This document shows positions 8,569-16,879 of a DNA stretch of 46,494 bases, in pieces. The position numbers and the translations under genes are program-made. Positions within the stretch are counted from its first letter, which is position 1. Every line of letters starts with the position of its first letter. The notes below the pieces were generated by a model. The model saw nothing but the letters and a program-made list of their open reading frames with translations. It searched no databases and had not been told where the DNA came from. Source of the stretch: JBDTNQ01 sp039933635 (lineage in GTDB: Bacteria > Acidobacteriota > Vicinamibacteria > Vicinamibacterales > SCN-69-37). The stretch covers positions 1 through 46,494 of the forward strand of contig JBDTNQ010000020.1 of the NCBI GenBank assembly GCA_039933635.1, given 5' to 3'.

Positions 8569-9717
8569 CTATTGAAACAAGACGCACACCGGCGTGCCGG
8601 CCTCGACCAGCGCGCCTGACGGCGTGAGCTTGCCGGTGGCCTCATCGATGCGGTACACGGCGAGTGTCCCGGAGTCCTGATTCGCCGCCAGCAGCCATCG
8701 TCCGCCTGGGGCAATCGCGAAGTGACGCGGCGTCTTCCCGCGTGTCGGCTCGAAGCCGACTGGCGTGAGCGCTCCAGTCGCGCCGATTGAAAACGCCGCG
8801 ATGCTGTCGTGACCGCGGTTCGAACCGTAGACGAACTTGCCGTTCAGGTGCACCACGATTTCGGCCGTCGAGCTCGCCCCCTGAAATCCCGCAGGCAACG
8901 TCCTCACCGAAGCGCCTGGGGTGAACGTACCGCCCGCGGCATCCCAGTTCATCGTCGTGATCGTGGACGCGAGTTCGCTGATGACGAACGCGCGTTTGCC
9001 GTCAGGATGAAACGCAAGGTGGCGCGGGCCGGACCCAGGCGCGACGCTCACGCCCGTTGGCGTGTTCGGCGTGAGCCCGGCAGTGGCTTGATTGAAGCGG
9101 TACACGAGCACGCGGTCGATCCCGAGATCGACAGCTATCAGATACCGGTTGTCGTCACTGAACACCACCTGGTGTGCGTGCGGTCCTTCCTGTCGTGACG
9201 CGTCCGGACCCTTGCCTTGATGCGCGATCACCTGGACGGCCGGCGCGATCTTGCCGTCGGCGCCAACCGGCAGCACGGCGAGCGTGCCACTCGAGTAATT
9301 GGCCACTGCGAGAAACCGGCCCGTGCGATCGAGCGCGAGGTGACACGGGCTCGTGCCCTTGGACGACTGCGTGCTGAGCCACGTCAGCTTGCCGGTGCCA
9401 CGGTCGATCGCAAACGAGCTGACACTGCCCGAGGTCTCGCCCCTGTAGTTGGCGACCTCGTTGACCGCAAAGAGATAGCGTCCGTCGGCGCTGGCGATGA
9501 CGAAGCTCGGGCTCGGCGTTTCAATGGCCAGGCCCAGCGGCGTGAGCGTGCCGGTCTCATCGTTGAAGCGGAAGGAGAAGATGCCATGACTCTTCTCGTT
9601 CGTGTAGGTGCCGACGAAGACCAGCCGGCCCGTCTGCTGCGCCGAGGCCGGCGATGCGGTCCCCAGCGTGACGCACATCCCCATGAACACCGCGAGCCAG
9701 AATCTGGACGATTTCAT
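8569..9717 (-). CDS. Exported lactonase-family beta-propeller protein
   Basis: 382 residues. A signal peptide (FWLAVFMGMCVTLGTASPASA, cut near AQQ) is followed by a seven-bladed propeller of the lactonase family (PF10282): FVGTYTNEKSHGIFSFRF, ADGRYLFAVNE, CHLALDRTGRFLAVANYSSG, GPHAHQVVFSDDNRYLIAVD, GSGPRHLAFHPDGKRAFVISE and TPRHFAIAPGGRWLLAANQDSG. Relatives hydrolyse 6-phosphogluconolactone or muconolactone; an exported member more likely acts on free aldonolactones in the periplasm. Its convergent neighbour is a xylonate-type dehydratase, so sugar-lactone hydrolysis is a reasonable inference, not a proof. The frame is open to 10011, but ATG 9717 begins the signal peptide and has TATACT exactly six bases upstream, suggesting a leaderless transcript. 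Confidence 0.82.
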   Translation of the reverse strand: MKSSRFWLAVFMGMCVTLGTASPASAQQTGRLVFVGTYTNEKSHGIFSFRFNDETGTLTPLGLAIETPSPSFVIASADGRYLFAVNEVANYRGETSGSVSSFAIDRGTGKLTWLSTQSSKGTSPCHLALDRTGRFLAVANYSSGTLAVLPVGADGKIAPAVQVIAHQGKGPDASRQEGPHAHQVVFSDDNRYLIAVDLGIDRVLVYRFNQATAGLTPNTPTGVSVAPGSGPRHLAFHPDGKRAFVISELASTITTMNWDAAGGTFTPGASVRTLPAGFQGASSTAEIVVHLNGKFVYGSNRGHDSIAAFSIGATGALTPVGFEPTRGKTPRHFAIAPGGRWLLAANQDSGTLAVYRIDEATGKLTPSGALVEAGTPVCVLFQ

Positions 9718-9723
9718 CGGCGC

Positions 9724-9729
9724 GAGTAT
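9724..9729 (-). promoter_or_regulatory. Candidate -10 box (TATACT) for leaderless lactonase mRNA
   Basis: TATACT matches the sigma70 -10 consensus at five of six positions and ends six bases before the ATG at 9717, placing predicted +1 on the A of the start codon. No Shine-Dalgarno sequence is present. No good -35 hexamer is seen at 16-18 bp. Confidence 0.45.
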
Positions 9730-9881
9730 AGCGCCGCCGCGGCCTGTCAGAGCGTCGGGCGATCCGTCGGCCCCGGGGCGAGCTTCGTAAGCTCTTACGC
9801 GGGGCGTAACGCATCGCGACAAATGGGCGGAAATGCAGGAGAAAGAGAGACGGCCTAAGCCTTGCAGTGATCGGACGCGTG

Positions 9882-10820
9882 ATGAAACTAACGCGTGTAC
9901 TAGCGCTCGCATTCTTCTCTCTCTCGCTGTCGACCGTCGCTCACGCTCAACAGGATCCGGCACGTCCGGCCCCGGGATCGTCGACCGCGACGGCCCCCGC
10001 GGCAACGGCACCTGCGCCCGTTGACGAGGATGACGACGCCGTGCTTGATCCGGCGGAACCTGACTTCACGGTCATCAATCTCCCGACGACCTACGTGCTG
10101 CCCCGGAACAAGAGTCACTTCCGGATTACCCACCGGTTCGCGGGCAACCTCCGGGCGGGCACCTTCGGCGAGAAGGCCGGAAATCTCTTCGGTATCGATC
10201 AGGGCGCCATCATCGGCATCGAGTACCGGTTCGCACCCATCCGTCATGTCGCGATCACGTTCCATCGATCGAGCTTCGACAAGACCATCATGTTCTACGG
10301 CAAGTACGACGCGATCCGGCAGCGGGGAGCGATGCCGGTCGCGATCTCGGCCCTGGTCTCCATCGAAGGTGCGAACAACTTCAAGAACAAGTACGCGCCG
10401 GCGGTCGGTCTGGTCATCTCGCGGAGGATTGCGGGACGGATCGCCGCTTATGCCACGCCCATCTGGGTTGGCAACAGCGCCGCGTCGCTGACCGAGATTG
10501 GGCACGACCACGGACCGTCAACCACTCCTGAACCGGAACCGCAGAACAACGGTCCCCGGCAGGACACGTTCTATCTCGGCCTCGGCACGCGCATTCGGGC
10601 CTTCGGCACGACCTATCTGGTCGGCGAGATCACGCCGCGCCTCCACGGCTACGCGCCGGATCTGCAGGAGTACGGCTTCGGCATCGAGAAGCGCGTCGGC
10701 GGCCACACGTTCTCACTCACGTTCACCAACACGTTCGGGACGACGCTCGCGCAGTTGACGCGCGGCGGCACCGCGAACGCGTTGTATCTCGGCTTCAATC
10801 TCGGTCGCAAGTTCTACTGA
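9882..10820 (+). CDS. DUF5777-like outer membrane beta-barrel protein
   Basis: 312 residues from ATG 9882 (a GTG at 9867 is in frame). Signal peptide LTRVLALAFFSLSLSTVAHA, then a low-complexity linker of Ala/Pro/Thr, an acidic patch (DEDDDAVLDPAEPDF), and a barrel-like region: TTYVLPRNKSHFRITHRFAGN, LFGIDQGAIIGIEYRFAPIR, KTIMFYGKYDAIRQ, and a C-terminus LYLGFNLGRKFY ending in an aromatic residue as outer-membrane barrels do. This pattern matches DUF5777 family proteins. It heads a run of four exported proteins (CHRD lipoprotein, haem-binding protein, cytochrome c) with gaps of 24, 11 and 1 bp, so it is likely part of one operon. Ligand or cargo unknown. Confidence 0.75.
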   Translation: MKLTRVLALAFFSLSLSTVAHAQQDPARPAPGSSTATAPAATAPAPVDEDDDAVLDPAEPDFTVINLPTTYVLPRNKSHFRITHRFAGNLRAGTFGEKAGNLFGIDQGAIIGIEYRFAPIRHVAITFHRSSFDKTIMFYGKYDAIRQRGAMPVAISALVSIEGANNFKNKYAPAVGLVISRRIAGRIAAYATPIWVGNSAASLTEIGHDHGPSTTPEPEPQNNGPRQDTFYLGLGTRIRAFGTTYLVGEITPRLHGYAPDLQEYGFGIEKRVGGHTFSLTFTNTFGTTLAQLTRGGTANALYLGFNLGRKFY

Positions 10821-10844
10821 AACGCAATAAAAGGAGACACTCAC

Positions 10845-11372
10845 GTGAAGATTCGCGCAGCATTTCTCATCCCCGTCGTCGCACTCCTGTTCGCCGCCTG
10901 CAACGACAACAAATCACCGGTTCAGCCGACGCCACAGGATGTACCGCCGAAGTTCCAGGCGATCATGCTACCCATCAACGAAAATCCGCCTGTGGCGGGT
11001 GCTGAGGCCGGCGGATCGGGTACCGTCACGATCACCTTAAATTTGACCAAGGACGCCTCGGGCACGATCACGGGCGGAACGGTGGACTTTGCGGCGTCGA
11101 TGACGGGATTCCCCAACGGGACGGCGCTGACCGCCGCACACATTCACCCCGGCGCGCCGACCGTCAATGGCGGCGTGCTCGTCAGCACCGGTATCGTGGC
11201 CGGTGAGGTCACGATGCCCGCGGGCTCAGGCACGCTCACCAAGACCGGCGTGGTCACCTCGGCGGCCAACCTCACGCAGATTCTCGCCAATCCCGGCGGT
11301 TTCTACTTCAACATCCACACGGCCGCGAATGCCGGCGGTGTGGCGCGCGGCCAGCTCAACCGCATCCAGTAA
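10845..11372 (+). CDS. CHRD domain lipoprotein
   Basis: 175 residues from GTG 10845, preceded by AAAAGGAGAC, a good ribosome binding site. The signal peptide ends LLFAAC, so Cys about residue 19 should be lipidated. The rest is a single CHRD domain: FQAIMLPINENPPVAG, then GSGTVTITLNLT, ALTAAHIHPGAPTVNGGVLV (the conserved AHIHxG), and the terminal FYFNIHTAANAGGVARGQL (xxNIHTxxxxxGxIRGQ). CHRD domains were named from chordin and occur in many exported bacterial proteins; their ligand is not established, although the conserved histidines suggest metal binding. It lies between a DUF5777 barrel and a haem-binding protein, which suggests a shared surface or redox role. Confidence 0.88.
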   Translation: MKIRAAFLIPVVALLFAACNDNKSPVQPTPQDVPPKFQAIMLPINENPPVAGAEAGGSGTVTITLNLTKDASGTITGGTVDFAASMTGFPNGTALTAAHIHPGAPTVNGGVLVSTGIVAGEVTMPAGSGTLTKTGVVTSAANLTQILANPGGFYFNIHTAANAGGVARGQLNRIQ

Positions 11373-11383
11373 GGGGTCGTCCA

Positions 11384-11863
11384 GTGACTGCACGACGAGG
11401 GCTCGCGATTGCCGCGGGTGCCGTCGCGACGCTGCTGGTGGTGGGGGCACGACGAGGGCCGGAACGGCTCTCGTCGGCCCACGCCGATCCCGCGATGGCC
11501 CTGGCCGCGCGGGCGACCGTCCCACCCGATGTGTCCAGCCTGTTGCACCGCGCCTGTTTCGACTGTCATTCCGAAGAGACCGTGTGGCCGTGGTACGCGC
11601 GCGTGCCCATCGGTTCATGGGTCGTCACGCGCGATGTCGAGCGTGGCCGCAAGCAGATGAACTTCTCCCGGTGGGGCCAGTACAACCCGTTCGATCGCGC
11701 CGACATGCTCGACAAAGTGTGTGAGCGGACGAAAAAGCAGGAAATGCCCCTGCGCCCCTATACATGGCTCCATGCCGAGGCTCGTCTGAACGATGCCGAC
11801 ATCGACGCCCTGTGCCGATGGACGGACGCCGAGGCCACGCGCCTCGTGAACGGAGGAACGTAA
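11384..11863 (+). CDS. Haem-binding domain protein (Haem_bd family)
   Basis: 159 residues. N-terminal hydrophobic stretch (LAIAAGAVATLLVVGA) serves as signal or anchor. The domain follows the Haem_bd pattern: CFDCHSEETVWPWYARVPIGSW with a single CxxCH haem-attachment motif (about residues 61-65), then a short helix VERGRKQMNFSRW, and a C-terminal EMPLRPYTWLHAEARLNDADIDALCRWTDAEA containing the distal Met region. Proteins of this family are small periplasmic monohaem carriers often next to cytochromes c, as here. Start GTG 11384 lies 11 bp after the CHRD gene. It is the third gene of the exported-protein run and the next gene begins 1 bp after its stop codon. Confidence 0.88.
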   Translation: MTARRGLAIAAGAVATLLVVGARRGPERLSSAHADPAMALAARATVPPDVSSLLHRACFDCHSEETVWPWYARVPIGSWVVTRDVERGRKQMNFSRWGQYNPFDRADMLDKVCERTKKQEMPLRPYTWLHAEARLNDADIDALCRWTDAEATRLVNGGT

Positions 11864-11864
11864 C

Positions 11865-12302
11865 GTGATGACTGTGCGGATGCGGGACGTGTGCGTGAGC
11901 CTGATGCTGCTGAGCGCGCTGATTGCCGCGCGCGGTGGTGTCATGAACGCCGCGCAGCAACCCGAGGACTCGGACGGCTGGCAGTTGCCGACCGGCGCCG
12001 CGGCCGAAGCCAACCCGGTGCCCGTCACTCCAGCAGCGCTGGCGAAAGGCAAGGACCTCTACAAGTCGAAGTGCCAGAAGTGCCACGGCCCGAGCGGCAA
12101 GGGCGACGGGCCTGACGCCGACAAGGATCACAAGCCGGGCGATCTCACCGACAGCAAGCGCGCATCACGCAACCCGGACGGCGTGATGTTCTACAAGATC
12201 TGGAACGGCCGCTCCAAGCCGAAAATGCCCGCGTTCAAGACCGACATCTCGCGCGCCGACGTGTGGACGGTGATCGGGTACGTCAAGACATTGAGACAAT
12301 GA
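11865..12302 (+). CDS. Periplasmic cytochrome c, class I
   Basis: 145 residues from GTG 11865 (ATG 11868 also in frame), with GGAGG about 8 bases upstream. Signal peptide VSLMLLSALIAARGGVMNAA. One haem c motif, CQKCHG (about residues 67-72), in the context GKDLYKSKCQKCHGPSGKGDG, and a distal Met in KPKMPAFKTDISRADVWTVI, the standard arrangement of a single-haem cytochrome c domain. It would carry electrons in the periplasm, perhaps with the haem-binding protein encoded 1 bp upstream. Last gene of the run; no clear hairpin terminator follows, only a tandem repeat. Confidence 0.92.
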   Translation: MMTVRMRDVCVSLMLLSALIAARGGVMNAAQQPEDSDGWQLPTGAAAEANPVPVTPAALAKGKDLYKSKCQKCHGPSGKGDGPDADKDHKPGDLTDSKRASRNPDGVMFYKIWNGRSKPKMPAFKTDISRADVWTVIGYVKTLRQ

Positions 12303-12732
12303 AACATCGGGGCATCGGGGCATTGGATCGGGGCGTCGGGTTATCGACCAATTCACTGGCTATCTCGTCATCGGGACATCTGCGAAGATCGCCTTGACAG
12401 CTCGAGTATGGACGGCGGCGGGTGTCGCGGCCCTCCCCCGCGCGCTTCGGAACGGTCAGCCGGTAGTGTGCCGATAGCGTCAGCTGGATGATGGATTTCG
12501 GGCCCCGCGCGATAACTCGGACGTGGAAATCAGGCGCGTCACACAATCATCACAACATTCCATGAGGATGATGCGAACCGCTTCTACCCGGCGGTCGTCT
12601 TATCAAGTGTCAATCAATCCTCATACGTCCCACGTTTCATACCCGTACTGACGAAGACCCACCGATTCGATGGCCGTTCGCTCCCTCTGGGGGGCGGACG
12701 GCTCGCCCTCCTGGCCCACCTCTGTGCTCCTC
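12303..12732. other. Gene-poor gap between cytochrome c and cupin genes
   Basis: About 430 bp between two genes that converge. It starts with a short tandem repeat (12304-12345). The open frames here lack plausible starts, ribosome sites or family motifs. A TTGACA at about 12394 is not followed by a -10 box at usable spacing. No RNA gene or intrinsic terminator was recognised. Confidence 0.6.
12304..12345. repeat. Degenerate CATCGGGGC tandem repeat
   Basis: Four imperfect 8-9 bp units built on CATCGGGG (CATCGGGG, CATCGGGG, CATTGGATCGGGG, CGTCGGG) directly after the cytochrome c stop codon. It resembles the other short tandem arrays found just beyond gene ends in this window (16913-16948, 32032-32058), though with a different unit. 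Confidence 0.65.
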
Positions 12733-13155
12733 CTACGGCGCGACAACCTTGACGACGTAGTACTCGATGCTTCCCGAGACGTCTTTGAACCAGTGCGGGG
12801 TCCTGGCCGGAATCACCAGCACGTCGCCTTTGGCCAATTGGTGCGTGTCGCCTCCCCTGAGGCCGGTGCCGCGATACTGGCCGGGCGCCGTCAGCTTCGA
12901 CTCGATCATCTCGCCGCCGGTCACGAAGGTCGCCGCTCCCGACAGGATGTAGAACGTGTCCGTCTCCTTGTCGTGCAGCTCTGACATGCCCGTCTCGGTC
13001 CGTTTGTTCACCTGCACGATGAGATTCGGCGCGGTCACCAGCGTGCCGCCCTGCGCCACCGTGTCGTGACCGATGAACGTCACCTTCTCGCCGGACTGCG
13101 CCTGCAGTCCGATGCCGCTTACGCACAGCGCCAGCACCCAGATCATCCGCCTCAT
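12733..13155 (-). CDS. Exported cupin domain protein
   Basis: 140 residues from ATG 13155, with AAAGGAG eight bases upstream. Signal peptide MIWVLALCVSGIGLQAQ. Single cupin barrel with the two usual motifs in recognisable but changed form: ELHDKETDTFYILSGAATFVTGGE (motif 1; His and Glu ligands partly conserved) and GDVLVIPARTPHWFKDVSGSI (motif 2, with the His). A metal ion may bind there. Secreted single-domain cupins of this kind are frequent in Acidobacteria and have no settled function. The frame is open to 13290, but those residues lie before the signal peptide and are not convincing. No operon partner; the SpoIIE remnant lies upstream. Confidence 0.82.
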   Translation of the reverse strand: MRRMIWVLALCVSGIGLQAQSGEKVTFIGHDTVAQGGTLVTAPNLIVQVNKRTETGMSELHDKETDTFYILSGAATFVTGGEMIESKLTAPGQYRGTGLRGGDTHQLAKGDVLVIPARTPHWFKDVSGSIEYYVVKVVAP

Positions 13156-13223
13156 GCTCAGCTCTCCTTTGACGACACCAGCGCCAGCGTGGCGAGGTGA
13201 TAGGCATTCAGGGTCCGGCAGCA

Positions 13224-13608
13224 TCACACGCTCGCTCGTCTCACCATCAGCAGGCTCTGGTCGTCGGTTTGTGCGCCGTGGCGCGCGCACGCGGCGAACA
13301 TCTCGGCCGAGGAGATCTCGAGGGTGCTCAGCTTCGCGGCCGACTGGACGATGTCGAGCAGCCGACCGGCGCCGAGTTCCTGGTCGTTGCGATTGAACAC
13401 CTCAATCAACCCGTCGTCCGATCACGCCGGAATACAAGGCCGTCACGAGCACGCGCGTCCAGAAGCCGGGCCCCATGGACAGGCTGCTCCCCCATAACGA
13501 CAGCGCGGAGAAGGTGCAGAAGATTGCGACACCGAGGAGCACCCGCGAGCGCACCGGCATCAGGCGCACGGTCTGTTTGAACTGCCGGTTCCTCTCGCGA
13601 AGTCCCAT
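13224..13608 (-). pseudogene. Remnant of a membrane SpoIIE/PP2C phosphatase
   Basis: Two short frames join here. Starting at ATG 13608, MGLRERNRQFKQTVRLMPVR leads into two hydrophobic segments (LLGVAIFCTFSALSLWG and VLVTALYSGVIG) and stops at 13402. In another frame, residues DDGLIEVFNRNDQELGAGRL to TDDQSLLMVRR (ending at 13224) read as the last ~60 residues of a SpoIIE-type PP2C serine phosphatase, whose usual ending is xDGxxEVxN...DDxTLLxxRR. The sensor and most of the catalytic domain (normally several hundred residues) are missing between them. The simplest reading is a large internal deletion that also shifted the frame. The alternative, two unrelated small ORFs, is less likely given order and strand. 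Confidence 0.6.
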
Positions 13609-13634
13609 GCCCTGCCCAGTCTACCCTCCGCTCG

Positions 13635-13663
13635 CGGACAGGTGATCGTGGCTTCGATATAGT
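13635..13663 (+). promoter_or_regulatory. Promoter for leaderless aminotransferase mRNA
   Basis: CGGACA (13635-13640), 17 bp spacer, TATAGT (13658-13663). Predicted +1 falls exactly on the A of ATG 13670, and there is no Shine-Dalgarno sequence, so the mRNA is probably leaderless. Confidence 0.55.
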
Positions 13664-13669
13664 GCGGAG

Positions 13670-14848
13670 ATGATGAGCTTCGGCCGTTCGATGCTGGACG
13701 CATGGGCCCTGGATCCGGCAATTACCTACCTGAATCACGGCACCGTCGGCGCGCCACCCAGGCGCGTGCTCGAAGCACAGCAGCAACTGCGTGACGAAAT
13801 CGAACGCCAACCGTCCAGGTTCCTGCTTCGCGATCTGTCCGCCATTCGCGTGGGCCAGCCGACGTCGGCTCCAGGTCTGCTCCGACAGGCCGCGGACAAG
13901 GTCGGCGCCTTTCTCGGCGTTGCCGGTCGCGACCTCGTGTTCGTGGACAACGTCACCGCTGCCGTGACCGCCGTCGTCGGCAATCTCGAGTTTCGTCCCG
14001 GCGATGCGATCACGATCAGCAAGCTGGCCTACGGCGGCGTGGCACGGGCCGTGGGCCACGCGGCGCGCCGAGCTGGCGTCGAGGTCCACACCATCGACGT
14101 GCCCTTCCCGGTCGCGGATGACGCGCAACTGGTCGAGGCATTCGACCGTGCCGTCTCGCCGAGAACGCGGCTGGTCATCATCGACCACATCACCGCCGAG
14201 AGCGCGATGATCATGCCCGTCGCGCAAATCGCAGAACGTGCGAAGGCCCGCGGCGCCATGGTGCTCGTCGATGGGGCGCACGCACCAGGCGCCATCCCCG
14301 TCGACATCTCAGCACTCGGCGTCGACTTTTACGCGGCCACATTGCACAAGTGGGCCTGGACCCCGAGGAGCTGCGGCATCCTCTGGGCGGCCGCGCAGCA
14401 TCAGCCCGGGCTGCATCCGCCAGTGGTGTCGTGGGGACTGGATACGGGATTCACCAACGAGTTCGACTGGGTCGGCACACGGGATCCGACACCGTTTCTC
14501 ACGGCGCCGCGGGCGCTCGACTACATGAGCGAGTGTGGCGTCGCGCGGGTTCAGTCGTACAACCACGATCTGGCCTGGCAGGCCGGGCAGCTGTTGACGA
14601 GGCGATGGGGCACGTCGATCGCAACGCCCAAGGCGCTCATCGGGACGATGGTCACGGTGCCACTCCCTGAGCGGTTCGGCCGCGCCTCGGCGGATGCCGC
14701 GCGGCTGCGCGACGCGCTGCTCTTCGAGGACCACATCGAGGTCCAGCTCCACGCCTGGCACGGGCAGCTCTGGACGCGGGTGTCGGCGCAGATCTACAAC
14801 GATCTCTCGGACGTGGAACGGTTGGCCGACGCGGTGACGCGCCGGTGA
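13670..14848 (+). CDS. PLP-dependent class V aminotransferase (isopenicillin-N-epimerase-like)
   Basis: 392 residues, normal length for the family. Starts with YLNHGTVGAPPRRVLEAQQQ, the class V N-terminus that carries substrate; VFVDNVTAAVTAVV binds the cofactor phosphate; VLVDGAHAPGAIPVDI contains the Asp that contacts the pyridine nitrogen; FYAATLHKWAWTPRSCGILW contains the lysine that forms the Schiff base (about K228). The pattern is closest to isopenicillin-N epimerase-like (CefD) proteins and to desulfurase relatives; it lacks the mobile catalytic Cys loop typical of cysteine desulfurases. Substrate unknown. It is convergent with the lipoprotein hydrolase (27 bp between stops). Start ATG 13670 is supported by the promoter placement; ATG 13673 follows immediately. 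Confidence 0.87.
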   Translation: MMSFGRSMLDAWALDPAITYLNHGTVGAPPRRVLEAQQQLRDEIERQPSRFLLRDLSAIRVGQPTSAPGLLRQAADKVGAFLGVAGRDLVFVDNVTAAVTAVVGNLEFRPGDAITISKLAYGGVARAVGHAARRAGVEVHTIDVPFPVADDAQLVEAFDRAVSPRTRLVIIDHITAESAMIMPVAQIAERAKARGAMVLVDGAHAPGAIPVDISALGVDFYAATLHKWAWTPRSCGILWAAAQHQPGLHPPVVSWGLDTGFTNEFDWVGTRDPTPFLTAPRALDYMSECGVARVQSYNHDLAWQAGQLLTRRWGTSIATPKALIGTMVTVPLPERFGRASADAARLRDALLFEDHIEVQLHAWHGQLWTRVSAQIYNDLSDVERLADAVTRR

Positions 14849-14874
14849 GCGCGAGCACGAGCACCATCCAGGAT

Positions 14875-16734
14875 CTATCGACCGCCCGCCGCAGGCTGGA
14901 CGACGATCGCGCCGGGCCGCGTGATGCGGGCGGCGCCGAGCCGGCGCGTGACTGAAGGCGTCTGGCGGATCGTGGCCGCTTCTTCGAGCGCGCGGCGCGC
15001 GGCGTCCTGATTCCCCGCGGCCTTCTGAGCGTCGCCATCGAGACTCAATCCGAAGACTTTCAATGCCGGCACGCCCCGCAGCTGCCCGGCCAGGTGCGTC
15101 GCCCGATTGGCGTTGGCGCCGACGAGCAGGTTCGCCTCGCCGAGTTGCGACGTTTCCTGAGCGGTGAGCGCGGGCGTCGGCGCACGCTCGAACACCCGCG
15201 CCTCGCCGGACAACGCGGCGGTGGTGGCGGCAAGCCGCTGCGCGCCAGGACTTCGCGCGGCGGAGGGCGACGCCTTTTCGGCTTCACGGAGCGCGCCCGC
15301 AGCGAGGCCGGGCCAGTTCATCGCGTTCAACGCGTCGGCCGCCAGCGTCCACTGCGCGCTGACGGGCAGATCGGGACTCGTGCGCGCGACGCTCGCGCGC
15401 GCGGCGGCAATCACGGCCGCCGATGCGCTGGCGTCACCCGCGGCGAGCGACCTGAGACGCTGACCTTCCGCCCCGTCGAGCAGCACCTCGATACCGCCCG
15501 CGACGTCCTGCACCATCTGCATCTGCTCGGATCGCACCAAAGCAAGATTCGGCACCCGCACGGTCACGCGGGTATCCGGCGCGACGTCGCTCTTCAGCAC
15601 GAAGTGATACTCAGCGGCCTTGGCACCAATGCCAAGCGCCATGAACATGTCCGTCGTGCTTTGCGCGGGCAGTTCCTTCGGTGTGTCGTCCGGCCAGACG
15701 AACAGCGCGGGATCGGAGATTTCCGCCAGCGTGAAGTGCAGGCTGGCCCCGCCAGCATTCACGAGCCTCGCACGCTGGCGGCCGAGAGCGCTAGCCAGGT
15801 CGATGACCGCCTGTCCATTCTCGGCGCGAAAATCGGGTGTCTCGAGCTTGGGTTCGAGCGTGTGATTCAGCACGTACTCCTTGAGGGCCGCCGTCACCAC
15901 GATCACCGAATCCCGATCCGCCCGATCCGGTTTAACGATGTCGATGTGGTTGGCCTCGATCGCCGGCGGTGAACCTTCGCAGAAGCGCGTGGCGCTCGAC
16001 CACGGCACGATCATCACGCCGTGAGTGGGCAGCTTCTCGTAGGCGCAACGGATGTGGGGCCGACGCGCAATGGGAATCGAGTTCCACTCGTCGCTGAGGG
16101 TCTTCAGGAGATCGTTGCCGTCAGCCGGCGTCATCTGCGCCAGCGCCGGGTTGTTCGCCACATATTTCGCCACGCGCGTGATGTCGGAACCTTCCTGTGG
16201 CGTGGCGAGAAACACGATGACGGGCACGCGATCGCGCACCTCGGGGTGCGTCAAGAGCTCCCGCAGCGCGACGAGGCCCCCCATGCTGTGCGCGACGATC
16301 GCGATCTGCTGGTAGTTGAGAATGCCCTCGGCGTCCAGACGGAGGTGGAGGCGGTTGGCTGCCTCGCGGATGTCGAACGATCCGGCCTGGAACATGTTCG
16401 ACCGGAAACCGAACGCGTACATGTCGGCCCGGCCGGCCACTCCTGGAACCGAGTTCACCAGGTCGAAGAAGCGCGCCTTGTTGGCGTTCGTCCAGGTGCC
16501 GATCGTGTCGCCGAAGATGCCGTGGATGAATACGACGGCCAGGCGGCTCTGCGGCGTCTGCCGAACCACCCACTGCGGTTCGGTGGCATTCGACGTCGCA
16601 TCGGTCGCGTTACCGGTGGCTCCGTTCTTCGGTCCGCACGCGCACAGGATCAGCGCGGCCAGCACCCAGACGACGCGCGATAGACGCCAGCACGCTCGAA
16701 TTGCGGCCGTTTCGGACAGCACCATCGAGCCCAT
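14875..16734 (-). CDS. Lipoprotein alpha/beta hydrolase with long C-terminal region
   Basis: 619 residues from ATG 16734 (GAGG seven bases upstream). The signal peptide ends ALILCACG, a lipobox. An alpha/beta hydrolase domain follows (about 60-310): VVFIHGIFGDTIGTW (oxyanion strand), IAIVAHSMGGLVALRELL (nucleophile Ser in SxSMGG context), and IEANHIDIVK with the likely catalytic His. Similar domains occur in PGAP1-like and DUF676-type esterases. The last ~300 residues are not recognised; they contain a beta-rich part (ATDMFMALGIGAK-like region) and an alanine-rich helical part (about 450-600) resembling TPR-like repeats. The frame is open to 17265, but upstream codons come from the hairpin and tandem repeat next to ahcY. 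Probably a membrane-attached esterase or lipase; substrate unknown. Confidence 0.75.
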   Translation of the reverse strand: MGSMVLSETAAIRACWRLSRVVWVLAALILCACGPKNGATGNATDATSNATEPQWVVRQTPQSRLAVVFIHGIFGDTIGTWTNANKARFFDLVNSVPGVAGRADMYAFGFRSNMFQAGSFDIREAANRLHLRLDAEGILNYQQIAIVAHSMGGLVALRELLTHPEVRDRVPVIVFLATPQEGSDITRVAKYVANNPALAQMTPADGNDLLKTLSDEWNSIPIARRPHIRCAYEKLPTHGVMIVPWSSATRFCEGSPPAIEANHIDIVKPDRADRDSVIVVTAALKEYVLNHTLEPKLETPDFRAENGQAVIDLASALGRQRARLVNAGGASLHFTLAEISDPALFVWPDDTPKELPAQSTTDMFMALGIGAKAAEYHFVLKSDVAPDTRVTVRVPNLALVRSEQMQMVQDVAGGIEVLLDGAEGQRLRSLAAGDASASAAVIAAARASVARTSPDLPVSAQWTLAADALNAMNWPGLAAGALREAEKASPSAARSPGAQRLAATTAALSGEARVFERAPTPALTAQETSQLGEANLLVGANANRATHLAGQLRGVPALKVFGLSLDGDAQKAAGNQDAARRALEEAATIRQTPSVTRRLGAARITRPGAIVVQPAAGGR

Positions 16735-16879
16735 GGCTGCACCTCGGGGGAGTGCGTGAATCTTACACGCGTTGGCTCCGCCGTGGGCCCCGAAGAAGGC
16801 GCCGGTGCTGCAAATGATACAAACGTGCCGCACGCCGTCAGAGGGCGACGACAGGCCGCTGCAGCGTCGATCGAAAGAC

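Noticed and set aside
12614..13207. A 197-codon minus-strand frame overlapping the cupin gene.
   Set aside because: Out of frame with the cupin signal peptide and motifs; shadow composition.
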